From Affinirhizobium straminoryzae (lineage in GTDB: Bacteria; Pseudomonadota; Alphaproteobacteria; Rhizobiales; Rhizobiaceae), in NCBI RefSeq assembly GCF_007004135.1, contig NZ_VJMG01000071.1, positions 1 through 39,658 of the forward strand: a stretch of 39,658 bases of DNA, read 5' to 3'. A program made the position numbers and the translations under genes. This document shows positions 8,174-14,478 of this stretch, piece by piece. The notes under the pieces were generated by a model that saw only the letters and a program-made list of their open reading frames with translations, was not told where the DNA came from and ran no database searches. The number at the start of each line of letters is the position of its first letter. Positions within the stretch are counted from its first letter, which is position 1.

Positions 8174-9568
8174 ATGAATGAATTGCTGATGCTGACCATC
8201 CGGCAGGTCCGGGATCTCTTTGCCCGGAAGGACCTGTCGCCGCTCGAATACTGGCAGGCGGTGGAGGAGCGGATCGCCGCCTTCGAACCGCATGTGCAGG
8301 CGCTTTACCTCTACGATCCCGAAAGCGCCCGCGCCCAGGCGAAGGCTTCGACGGAGCGCTGGCGAAGCGGCGACACTCTCGGCTTCCTCGATGGCATTCC
8401 GGTAACGCTGAAGGAACTGATTGCCACCAAGGGCGATCCGGTGCCGCTCGGCACGAAGGCGGTTGAACTTGTGCCGGCCGCCGAGGATGCGCCGATTGCC
8501 GCGCGCTGCCGCGAGGATGGCGCCGTGATCTTCGCCAAGACGACCTGCCCGGATTACGGTATGCTGTCTTCCGGGCTTTCCAGCTTCCACCCGCTCAGCC
8601 GCAATCCCTGGGATCTGAGCCAGAACCCCGGCGGATCGAGCGCCGGCGCCTCCGCGGCGGCCGCCGCCGGTTTCGGTCCCTTGCATATCGGCACGGATAT
8701 CGGCGGTTCCGTGCGCCTGCCGGCCGGCTGGACCGGCATTTTCGGCTTCAAGCCGAGCCATGGCCGCATTCCGGTCGATCCCTATTATGTCGGCCGCTGC
8801 GCCGGTCCGATGACGCGTTTCGTGGAGGATGCAGCCCTCTCGATGGAACCCTTGTCGCGCACCGACTGGCGTGACGGCACCTCGCTGCCGCCCAACGCCT
8901 TCGACTGGCTGGATCTCGACATCGATGTGAGGGGCCTGAAGATCGGCCTGATGCTCGATGCCGGCTGCGGGCTGGCGGCGGAAGACGAGGTGAAGGACGC
9001 GGTGATCGCCGCAGCACACCTGTTCGAGCAGGCGGGGGCGGTGATCGTGCCGGTCGGACCGGTGATCAGCCGCGCCATGCTGGACGGGCTCGACAATTTC
9101 TGGCGCGCCCGCTTCTGGGGCGATATCGAGGGCATGAGCGAGGAACGCCAGAGCCTGATCTTGCCCTACATCTTCGATTGGGCGAAGGGTGGCGCGGGCG
9201 TTTCCGGCGTCGATGCCGTGCGCGGCTTCAACCAGACGATCGAGATGCGCAAGACCTGCGGAAAGCTGTTCACCACCGTTGATGCGGTGATCTCGCCCAC
9301 CAATCCGGTTGTGTCCTACCCGGCTGAGTGGGCCTCGCCGACCAATGATCCCAGGGCGCCTTTCGAGCACATCGCCTTCACCGTGCCGTGGAACATGTCG
9401 GAGCAGCCAGCCTCGTCGATCAATTGCGGCTTTTCGAAAAGCGGCATGCCGATCGGGCTGCAGATCGTCGGCCCCCGTTTTGCCGACCAGTTCGTGCTGA
9501 AGCTGTCGCAGGCCTTCGAGACCTGGAGCGGCGGCGTGGCTCGCTGGCCGGAACCGCCGTCGGCTTGA
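8174..9568 (+). CDS. Amidase, amidase-signature family
   Basis: Cytoplasmic amide hydrolase (464 aa) of the amidase-signature family. The Ser-cisSer-Lys triad can be placed: Lys80 (VTLKEL), cis-Ser155 in the NPGGSSAG motif and nucleophile Ser179 in DIGGSVR. It lies 27 bp after the DppC-like permease on the same strand, so it is likely co-transcribed and acts on what the importer brings in. The family includes acylamidases, aryl/aliphatic amidases and 6-aminohexanoate-cyclic-dimer hydrolase-like enzymes; substrate cannot be assigned. There is no GatB/GatC neighbour, so a role as GatA is unlikely. No signal peptide is seen. Confidence 0.92.
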   Translation: MNELLMLTIRQVRDLFARKDLSPLEYWQAVEERIAAFEPHVQALYLYDPESARAQAKASTERWRSGDTLGFLDGIPVTLKELIATKGDPVPLGTKAVELVPAAEDAPIAARCREDGAVIFAKTTCPDYGMLSSGLSSFHPLSRNPWDLSQNPGGSSAGASAAAAAGFGPLHIGTDIGGSVRLPAGWTGIFGFKPSHGRIPVDPYYVGRCAGPMTRFVEDAALSMEPLSRTDWRDGTSLPPNAFDWLDLDIDVRGLKIGLMLDAGCGLAAEDEVKDAVIAAAHLFEQAGAVIVPVGPVISRAMLDGLDNFWRARFWGDIEGMSEERQSLILPYIFDWAKGGAGVSGVDAVRGFNQTIEMRKTCGKLFTTVDAVISPTNPVVSYPAEWASPTNDPRAPFEHIAFTVPWNMSEQPASSINCGFSKSGMPIGLQIVGPRFADQFVLKLSQAFETWSGGVARWPEPPSA

Positions 9569-9603
9569 TCTTCCGCAACGCACAGCGCCCTCTCCGGGGC
9601 TAT

Positions 9604-9628
9604 GGAACAAAAGGGCGCAGTCTCCGTT
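9604..9628 (+). promoter_or_regulatory. EcfG (general stress) promoter for the DUF883-holin-dps operon
   Basis: GGAAC (9604-9608), 16 bp, CGTT (9625-9628): an exact match to the alphaproteobacterial EcfG consensus GGAAC-N16/17-CGTT. It lies about 87 bp upstream of the DUF883 start at 9716, with no other gene between. Its own sigma factor gene (ecfG) is 3 kb away in the same window. Confidence 0.75.
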
Positions 9629-9715
9629 GACACCGTGAATGAGCCGGTGGGACAGCGCCCGCAAAGGTTTGTCGTGCCCGCCTCCGGGCCAACCCTGTTC
9701 CTCAAGGAGAACGCG

Positions 9716-10042
9716 ATGTCGATGAATTCGCCGAATGATTTCCCGCGATCCGGTTCGCAGGCCGATATCGAGCTTCAGTTGCAGCAACTGCGGGAAGACA
9801 TTGCCGCGCTTGCCAAGGCGGTCGCCGCGGCCGGCACCAACAAGGCGGAGGATCTGAAGGCAAAGGCCCGGCGTGCCTCCAGCGAGGCGATCGATGCCTC
9901 GGCCCATGTCATGGATGCCGCCCGCGCACAGGCTGCCTCCATCGAGCAGGATCTGGAACGCCAGATCCGCACCAAGCCGCTGCAGTCGGTGGCGATTGCC
10001 GCCGGCCTCGGCTTCCTGTTCGCGCTTCTGTCGCGCCGCTGA
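9716..10042 (+). CDS. DUF883/ElaB-YqjD-like small membrane protein
   Basis: Small protein of 108 aa from ATG 9716, chosen because AAGGAG (9704-9709) sits at good distance; the longer frame from 9602 would run through the stress promoter. Residues 15-85 are an Ala/Glu/Lys-rich amphipathic helix (coiled-coil-like), and 89-106 form one C-terminal membrane helix (TKPLQSVAIAAGLGFLFALLSRR). This is the architecture of ElaB/YqjD/YgaM (DUF883), tail-anchored inner-membrane proteins linked in enterobacteria to stationary phase and ribosome binding. It is first in an apparent three-gene stress operon with a holin-like protein and Dps, behind an EcfG-type promoter. Confidence 0.82.
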   Translation: MSMNSPNDFPRSGSQADIELQLQQLREDIAALAKAVAAAGTNKAEDLKAKARRASSEAIDASAHVMDAARAQAASIEQDLERQIRTKPLQSVAIAAGLGFLFALLSRR

Positions 10043-10043
10043 G

Positions 10044-10490
10044 ATGGCGCGGCTTCTGCCCCTGTTGACGTCGATCCTCTCGCTCGACGTCGGCATGTTC
10101 GTTCAGCGGACGCGGCGCAACGTGCTGCTCTTCGCCATCATGGCCCTGTTCCTGCTGACCGCCTATGGCGCCGGTGTCGCAGCGCTCGCCATGTGGCTGG
10201 CATCCTCCATGAGCCCTGTTGCGGCGCTTGGCATCGTTGCGGCCCTTTCGCTGTCGGTAGCTCTGATCGTCCTGGTTATTGTTCTCATCCAGAATCGGGT
10301 GGACGAGCGTCGCAGGCGCGAAGCCGCAGCCAACAACCGTGCCCTGCTGATGACGACGGCGGTTTCTCTGCTGCCGGTCATGATGAAATCGCGGCCGCTG
10401 ATGGCGGCGGCTGTTACCGGCGGACTTGCCCTGTTTGCCCTGCGCATGATGGGCGGCTCCAGTCCGGAGGATGGGTCGCCAGAGACCTGA
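10044..10490 (+). CDS. Holin-superfamily-like / YqjE-like membrane protein
   Basis: A 148-aa protein starting one base after the DUF883 stop. Two hydrophobic segments (about residues 27-52 and 57-82) form a hairpin, then a basic stretch (NRVDERRRREAAANN), then a weaker hydrophobic region and an acidic tail. In enterobacteria a YqjD-YqjE pair has the same order, and such proteins are often labelled phage holin family. There is no lysis cassette or phage gene around, so a phage role is not supported. Function is unknown; the operon position points to envelope stress or stationary phase. Confidence 0.72.
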   Translation: MARLLPLLTSILSLDVGMFVQRTRRNVLLFAIMALFLLTAYGAGVAALAMWLASSMSPVAALGIVAALSLSVALIVLVIVLIQNRVDERRRREAAANNRALLMTTAVSLLPVMMKSRPLMAAAVTGGLALFALRMMGGSSPEDGSPET

Positions 10491-10524
10491 ACTTTGCTGA
10501 GATAATCCAACAAGGAGACCGACC

Positions 10525-11037
10525 ATGGCACAAGCCTCTGCTGTCCTGAAGCCGAAGTCCCACGATGAGAACATCAATATCGGCCTCGACAAGGCCTATC
10601 GCGAGACGATGGCCGAAAGCCTCTCGCAGATTCTGGCCGCGACCTACCGCCTCACCATCAAGAGCCATGTTTATCACTGGAATGTCGTCGGTCCGCTGTT
10701 CAAGCCGCTGCACGAACTGACCGAGGAGCATTATGGCGCACTCTTCGAAGCTGCGGACATCATTGCGGAACGTATCCGCGCGCTCGGCCATCTGGCACCG
10801 GCAACGCTCGGCGAAGCGGCAGGCTTTGCGCCGAAGGCTGCAGATGTCGGCAAGTTTACGGCGATCTCCATGGTCAACGATCTGGTGGAGGATCACGAAC
10901 ATGCCGTCCAGACCATGCGCAAGGCTGCGGAGGATGCTGATGAGGCCGGCGACGTGGTGACCGCGGACATGCTGACGGATCGGCTGACCTTCCACGAAAA
11001 GGCGCTCTGGATGCTGCGGGCAATCATTGCCGAATGA
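10525..11037 (+). CDS. dps: Dps-family DNA-binding ferritin-like protein
   Basis: Ferritin-like protein of 170 aa, expected to assemble into a dodecamer that oxidises and stores iron with peroxide and protects DNA. The inter-subunit ferroxidase residues are readable: His51 (in HVYHW), His63, Glu67 (usually Asp), Asp78 and Glu82 (DIIAERIRALG). The N-terminal tail has a few lysines, which may bind DNA. AAGGAG precedes the ATG at 10525. It is the last gene of the DUF883-holin-dps run, so it is probably induced through EcfG. A RIME-like repeat follows its stop. Confidence 0.93.
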   Translation: MAQASAVLKPKSHDENINIGLDKAYRETMAESLSQILAATYRLTIKSHVYHWNVVGPLFKPLHELTEEHYGALFEAADIIAERIRALGHLAPATLGEAAGFAPKAADVGKFTAISMVNDLVEDHEHAVQTMRKAAEDADEAGDVVTADMLTDRLTFHEKALWMLRAIIAE

Positions 11038-11088
11038 TCCGGGCCGATCCCGCACTAGCGCAGGTCCTAGCCAAAACCGTGTCAGCGA

Positions 11089-11164
11089 TCATCTTGCGTC
11101 CGGACGGCGTGAAAACAAAGAGATAGAGCATTTCAGGTGATCCGGTTTTCACCGGAATTGCTCC
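11089..11164. repeat. RIME-like rhizobial intergenic repeat
   Basis: The stretch reading GTGAAAACAAAGAGATAGAG and the following palindrome resemble the abundant rhizobial intergenic element ending in AGAGCATTT. The palindrome has 16-nt arms (11126-11141 and 11148-11163), 13 of which pair, around a 6-nt centre. It sits between the convergent dps and crp-like genes and could also form a bidirectional hairpin terminator. Family assignment is from memory of the element's appearance, not from a search. Confidence 0.6.
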
Positions 11165-11192
11165 AGACCGCATCCTGTGCGACAGCGCGCCT

Positions 11193-11951
11193 TCAGATGA
11201 AGGGGCGCTGTCCTTCCTTTGTCGGCTGCCAGCCGGCAATCTCCAGAAGGCGCGCGCGCTCCAGAACCTCGGAGCCACGATCGAGCCAGCGCAACACGCC
11301 TGCATCGGACAGCTTGCGCAGCGTCTTGTTGGTATGCACCAGGGAAAGGCCGAGTGTATCCGCCACATGTTGCTGCGTCAGGGGCAGGATGAACGGACCC
11401 TCCTCGCCGAAGGCTCCGGTGACGCGCGCCCGGTGATCGAGGAAGGCCAGAAGATAGGCCGCCCGTTCCAGCGCCGTGCGGCGGCCGATGCTGAGCAGGT
11501 GTTCGTCCAGCATGGATTCCTCGCGTGAGGCGATCCAGGTCAGGTCATAGGCAAGTGACGGGTGATGGCGAAACAGCGTCGTCAGCCGGTCGCGTTCGAA
11601 GATGCACAGCGTCATGCGCGTGAGCGATTCCACCGAATGCAGCATTTCCGTCATCAGATTGCCCTGCAGGCCGACGAGATCGCCGGGCAGCACGTAATTG
11701 AGGATCTGCCGGCGTCCGTCCTCCAGGATCTTGTAACGAAAGCCCCATCCGGCCAGCACGGTGTAAAGCTGGGGGTGCCGCTCACCCTCGCTGATGATGG
11801 TGGCACCCGGATCAGCCGCCAGTTCCCCGAACTTGAAGCTGGACACGAAAGACAGTTCCTCGCCGGTAAAGTCCCGAAAGCCTTCCCGCCGTCTCAGCGG
11901 GCACAGGTCGCAAGGAACGCGCGGCGGTGTGAGTGGTCTCGCCTGGGTCAT
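11193..11951 (-). CDS. Crp/Fnr-family transcriptional regulator
   Basis: A 252-aa regulator with a cyclic-nucleotide-binding-like beta-barrel (about residues 30-130), a long dimer helix, and a winged helix-turn-helix (about 180-225: LPLTQQHVADTLGLSLVHTNKTLRKL). The N-terminus has CDLC (Cys14, Cys17), but the full FNR-type cysteine set for a 4Fe-4S cluster is not present, so oxygen sensing in the FNR manner is not supported. ATG 11951 is preferred; a GTG at 11981 in frame would add 10 residues. It is convergent with dps and divergent from the receiver gene at 12085, next to the general stress locus, a frequent setting in rhizobia. Confidence 0.9.
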   Translation of the reverse strand: MTQARPLTPPRVPCDLCPLRRREGFRDFTGEELSFVSSFKFGELAADPGATIISEGERHPQLYTVLAGWGFRYKILEDGRRQILNYVLPGDLVGLQGNLMTEMLHSVESLTRMTLCIFERDRLTTLFRHHPSLAYDLTWIASREESMLDEHLLSIGRRTALERAAYLLAFLDHRARVTGAFGEEGPFILPLTQQHVADTLGLSLVHTNKTLRKLSDAGVLRWLDRGSEVLERARLLEIAGWQPTKEGQRPFI

Positions 11952-12084
11952 GATCGTCTGGCAGAGCCTCGCAATTGGCACGGTTCGATACAGGAATGTG
12001 GGGCAGGTGTGTCTTTTTTAAATGACGGGGCAGAACGGCGGTGATCTACGGCATGGTTCACGTCATCCACCAGGAGCCGCTTTT

Positions 12085-12432
12085 GTGCACGTCCTTGTTA
12101 TCGACGTCGAATTTCTCGTGGCCCTGGAAGCCGAACAGATCCTGACTGAACACTTGGCCTGTACGGTGGAAATCGCCGTTCCCCGCGATATGGTTCAGAC
12201 GCTCCAGTCCCGGCGTTTCGACATTCTGCTTCTTGATGCCGCCCTGATGTCTGCGGCCGTCGAACCGCATGTCCGGCGCCTGCGCGAAGCAGGCACCGGC
12301 ATTGTGTTTTCCTCCGTCGACAGCGAGCACCGTCGTGGATTGCCGGGGTTTTTCGGCATTCCCGTCATGTCACGTCCATTCGATGATGAGGAGCTTGTGA
12401 GGATCGTTCGCCGCGCGGCGATATCCGGATGA
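12085..12432 (+). CDS. Degenerate single-domain response-regulator receiver
   Basis: A 115-aa CheY-like protein from GTG 12085, chosen because CAGGAG (12071-12076) lies 8 nt upstream; an earlier in-frame start at 12022 is possible. Aligned by eye with the PhyR receiver, VIDVEFLVALEAEQIL matches IIEDEPLIALDIEQMV. The phosphoacceptor Asp is kept (LLLDAAL), but one of the acidic pair is Val, the switch Thr is Ser (VFSSVD) and the conserved Lys is Arg (SRPFDD). There is no output domain and no FATGY motif. It ends 15 bp from the convergent ecfG. Phosphorylation may be weak or absent, and a role as decoy or adaptor in the stress pathway is an inference. Confidence 0.75.
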   Translation: MHVLVIDVEFLVALEAEQILTEHLACTVEIAVPRDMVQTLQSRRFDILLLDAALMSAAVEPHVRRLREAGTGIVFSSVDSEHRRGLPGFFGIPVMSRPFDDEELVRIVRRAAISG

Positions 12433-12447
12433 GCCCGCCTGGACGGC

Positions 12448-13014
12448 TCAGCTGCCGAAGGCGCGTGCGGTGATGGCGGCATCGCCCGGATCGGGGCCAT
12501 AATCCCCTTCGCCGGAAACGCCCAGCATTTCCTGAAGCCGTGTGCGGGCCCGCGATACGCGGCTCTTGATCGTGCCGACCGCGCAGCCGCAGATGGAGGC
12601 GGCCTCCTCATAGGCAAAGCCTGCGGCACCGACCAGAATGATCGCCTCGCGCTGGTCGTCCGGCAGTGTGTCGAGTGCCTTGCGGAAATCCTGCAGATCC
12701 AGTCGTCCGTACTGTTCCGGATGCACCGAGAAGCGTTCGCTGAACAGGCCGTCGCTGTCCTGCACTTCCCGGCCACGCTTGCGCATCTGGCTGTAGAATT
12801 CATTGCGAAGGATGGTGAACAGCCAGGCGCGCATGTTCGTGCCGGCGGTAAAACTGCCCTGGTTCGCCCAGGCCTTCATGATCGTGTCCTGCACCAGATC
12901 GTCCGCCTTGTCGTGGCGGCCGGTCAGTGACACGGCGAAGGCGCGAAGATTGGGCAAAGAGGCCAGCAGGTCGCGCTTGAAGGCGCGATCGACGTCCCTG
13001 TCCGTGGTTGTCAT
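12448..13014 (-). CDS. ecfG: General stress response sigma factor EcfG
   Basis: ECF sigma factor of 188 aa. Region 2 covers about residues 15-82 (LPNLRAFAVSLTGRHDKADDLVQDTIMKAW...MRAWLFTILRNEFYS) and region 4 about 108-165 (LDTLPDDQREAIILVGAAGFAYEEAASICGCAVGTIKSRVSRAR). The sequence style and the adjacent nepR and phyR identify it as EcfG (ECF15 group), which directs RNA polymerase to GGAAC-N16/17-CGTT promoters. Its start overlaps the nepR stop by 4 bp, so the anti-sigma factor and sigma factor are translationally coupled. In the known partner-switch, phosphorylated PhyR binds NepR and frees EcfG. Confidence 0.95.
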   Translation of the reverse strand: MTTTDRDVDRAFKRDLLASLPNLRAFAVSLTGRHDKADDLVQDTIMKAWANQGSFTAGTNMRAWLFTILRNEFYSQMRKRGREVQDSDGLFSERFSVHPEQYGRLDLQDFRKALDTLPDDQREAIILVGAAGFAYEEAASICGCAVGTIKSRVSRARTRLQEMLGVSGEGDYGPDPGDAAITARAFGS

Positions 13015-13226
13015 TTCGCTTTCACCGATTTGGCGTTCTTTTCCGCTTCTTCCAGGCGTTCCAGAAGTTCAAGGAACCGGTCCGGTATCCCTTCTTCCTG
13101 GACAGCATCGTAGAACTCCCGCAGCTTGCGGGAAATCGACGCGTTCGGCAGCATTGCGCCTGGCCGGAAGTTGTTCGATTGTGCTGTTGTCATTGTTTCT
13201 TGTTTTCTTGTTTCGTCGTCACTCAT
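13011..13226 (-). CDS. nepR: Anti-sigma factor NepR
   Basis: Small anti-sigma factor, 71 aa from ATG 13226. The C-terminal two-thirds carry the NepR helices (ISRKLREFYDAVQEEGIPDRFLELLERLEEAEK). Known function: it binds EcfG and is titrated by phospho-PhyR. The start is uncertain because no strong Shine-Dalgarno is visible; ATGs at 13241 and 13193 are alternatives giving 76 or 60 aa. It is first in the nepR-ecfG operon, reads away from phyR, and the shared intergenic region carries the paired EcfG promoter elements. Confidence 0.9.
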   Translation of the reverse strand: MSDDETRKQETMTTAQSNNFRPGAMLPNASISRKLREFYDAVQEEGIPDRFLELLERLEEAEKNAKSVKAK

Positions 13227-13259
13227 CACGCAGGCGCCCATTGCGATATCGTGGAAGGA

Positions 13260-13284
13260 AATGCACAGCTGAAAAAAAAGTTCC
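13260..13284 (-). promoter_or_regulatory. Candidate EcfG promoter for nepR-ecfG
   Basis: On the minus strand GGAAC (13284-13280) is followed after 16 bp by CATT (13263-13260). The -35 is perfect; the -10 differs from CGTT at one base. The distance to the nepR start is suitable, and autoregulation of nepR-ecfG by EcfG is usual in this group. Confidence 0.5.
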
Positions 13285-13306
13285 CTGCATTCGGAACTTT
13301 TTTTTC
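13271..13306. repeat. Perfect inverted repeat bearing back-to-back GGAAC elements
   Basis: GAAAAAAAAGTTCC (13271-13284) and GGAACTTTTTTTTC (13293-13306) are exact reverse complements separated by 8 bp (CTGCATTC). Each arm contains a GGAAC -35 box pointing outward, one toward nepR and one toward phyR, each followed by a run of eight T on its own strand. Confidence 0.9.
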
Positions 13307-13317
13307 TGTCTGACGTT
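13293..13317 (+). promoter_or_regulatory. EcfG promoter for phyR
   Basis: GGAAC (13293-13297), 16 bp starting with eight T, CGTT (13314-13317): exact EcfG consensus. It lies 44 bp upstream of the phyR ATG at 13361, so PhyR should be under positive feedback from EcfG. Confidence 0.8.
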
Positions 13318-13360
13318 GATATCACGTTCATTGCCCGCAGGGCATCAGGGGAGATTCTGA

Positions 13361-14155
13361 ATGTCACTCACCACACGCGTTGCGTCCCACCTTCCTTATC
13401 TGCGCCGCTACGCTCGCGCTGTTACCGGCTCGCAGACTTCTGGGGACGCATATGTCGCGGCGGTCCTGGAGGCACTGATTGCAGATGTTTCCATCTTTCC
13501 GGAAACCTCCAAGGACCGTGTTTCGCTCTACAAACTCTTCGTCCAGATTTTTGGTTCCACCGCAATCGAGATCCGCCCGATCGATTCCCCCTTTGCATGG
13601 GAACAGCGGGCGGTTGCCAATCTGGCCAATCTGCCCTCCCAGGCCCGCCACGCCTTCCTGCTGATTTCTGTCGAAGGCTTCACGCTGGAAGAGACGGCCG
13701 AGATTCTCGATGTCGAGGTGGATGAGGCGACCCGCCTGCTGGACGAGGCCTCGCGCGAGATTTCCCGTCAGGTTGCAACCGACATCATGATCATCGAGGA
13801 TGAGCCGCTGATCGCGCTCGACATCGAGCAGATGGTCCAGGATCTCGGCCACAATGTCACCGGCATTGCCCGTACCCACAAGGAAGCCGTTGCCCTGTTC
13901 CAGAGTTCCGGCCCGAAAATGGTGCTGGCCGACATCCAGTTGGCCGATGGCAGTTCCGGCATTGATGCCGTCAACGAAATCCTGAAGTCCTCCAGCGTGC
14001 CGGTGATCTTCATCACCGCCTTCCCGGAGCGCCTGCTGACCGGCGAGCGGCCCGAGCCTGCATTCCTGGTGACCAAGCCGTTCAACCCCGACATGGTCAA
14101 GGCTCTTATCAGTCAGGCTCTCTTCTTCAACGATGCGGTGAAGGCCGCCGCCTGA
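13361..14155 (+). CDS. phyR: General stress response regulator PhyR
   Basis: Response regulator of 264 aa with reversed architecture: an N-terminal sigma-factor-like domain (about residues 1-130) that mimics EcfG, then a receiver (about 142-255). Receiver residues are intact: Glu146-Asp147 acidic pair, phosphoacceptor Asp191 (VLADIQL), Thr219 and Lys239 (TKPF). Known mechanism: phosphorylation opens the protein so the sigma-like domain sequesters NepR and releases EcfG. It is divergent from nepR-ecfG, with a perfect EcfG promoter just upstream, and is followed by a sensor kinase that may be its phosphodonor. Confidence 0.95.
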   Translation: MSLTTRVASHLPYLRRYARAVTGSQTSGDAYVAAVLEALIADVSIFPETSKDRVSLYKLFVQIFGSTAIEIRPIDSPFAWEQRAVANLANLPSQARHAFLLISVEGFTLEETAEILDVEVDEATRLLDEASREISRQVATDIMIIEDEPLIALDIEQMVQDLGHNVTGIARTHKEAVALFQSSGPKMVLADIQLADGSSGIDAVNEILKSSSVPVIFITAFPERLLTGERPEPAFLVTKPFNPDMVKALISQALFFNDAVKAAA

Positions 14156-14196
14156 TGCGGCCAGGAGAGGGTGGCCACGCATCCTCTCCGTTGCAA

Positions 14197-14221
14197 GGAA
14201 CATTCACAGCGCCGGCGCGTT
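14197..14221 (+). promoter_or_regulatory. EcfG promoter upstream of sensor kinase
   Basis: GGAAC (14197-14201), 16 bp, CGTT (14218-14221), an exact consensus match. It points toward the kinase, whose start is about 260 bp downstream. Confidence 0.7.
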
Positions 14222-14387
14222 CCGTCGGCGCTGCGATCTGCCGGGATCGGACTTTGCGAATGGCGCATCAAGCCTGAAGACCGGTGCTTGCGGCCGCAGG
14301 GACGGACCTGCCTTCGGGACACAGCCCCTTGTCTCGTGGCCGTTCCGGCGGCCCGGTTGAATTGCGGTAATTTCGTGGCCAGTCGGG

Positions 14388-14416
14388 TTGTTCCCTTCTG
14401 GGTTAGGCCCTATAAC
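14388..14416 (+). promoter_or_regulatory. Sigma70-like promoter for sensor kinase
   Basis: TTGTTC (14388-14393), 17 bp, TATAAC (14411-14416). Spacing is ideal and the -10 box is good; transcription would begin about 55 nt before the kinase start. Confidence 0.5.
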
Positions 14417-14478
14417 GGGCGTGTCATTGGCGGGTCTGCATCTTTTGCGGATTGTTCTCAGGCCAAGAGCAAGGCGGA

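Larger units (their letters stand above)
14156..14478. other. Intergenic region between phyR and kinase
   Basis: This 323-bp gap holds, in order: a GGAGAGG/CCTCTCC hairpin (14164-14189) just after phyR, without a T-run; an exact EcfG-type promoter (14197-14221); and a sigma70-like promoter (14388-14416) close to the kinase. A 110-codon open frame across it overlaps the promoters and has no plausible start signal or recognisable product. An EcfG-driven transcript starting near 14228 would have about 250 nt before the kinase and could be a long leader or a small RNA. Confidence 0.6.

Noticed and set aside
10044..10490. Holin-like protein as sign of a prophage
   Set aside because: No endolysin, integrase, capsid or other phage gene is present, and the gene sits in a stress operon next to a YqjD-like gene.
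11193..11951. Crp/Fnr regulator as a true oxygen-sensing FNR
   Set aside because: Only the two cysteines of CDLC are near the N-terminus; the complete four-cysteine set for the 4Fe-4S cluster is not seen.
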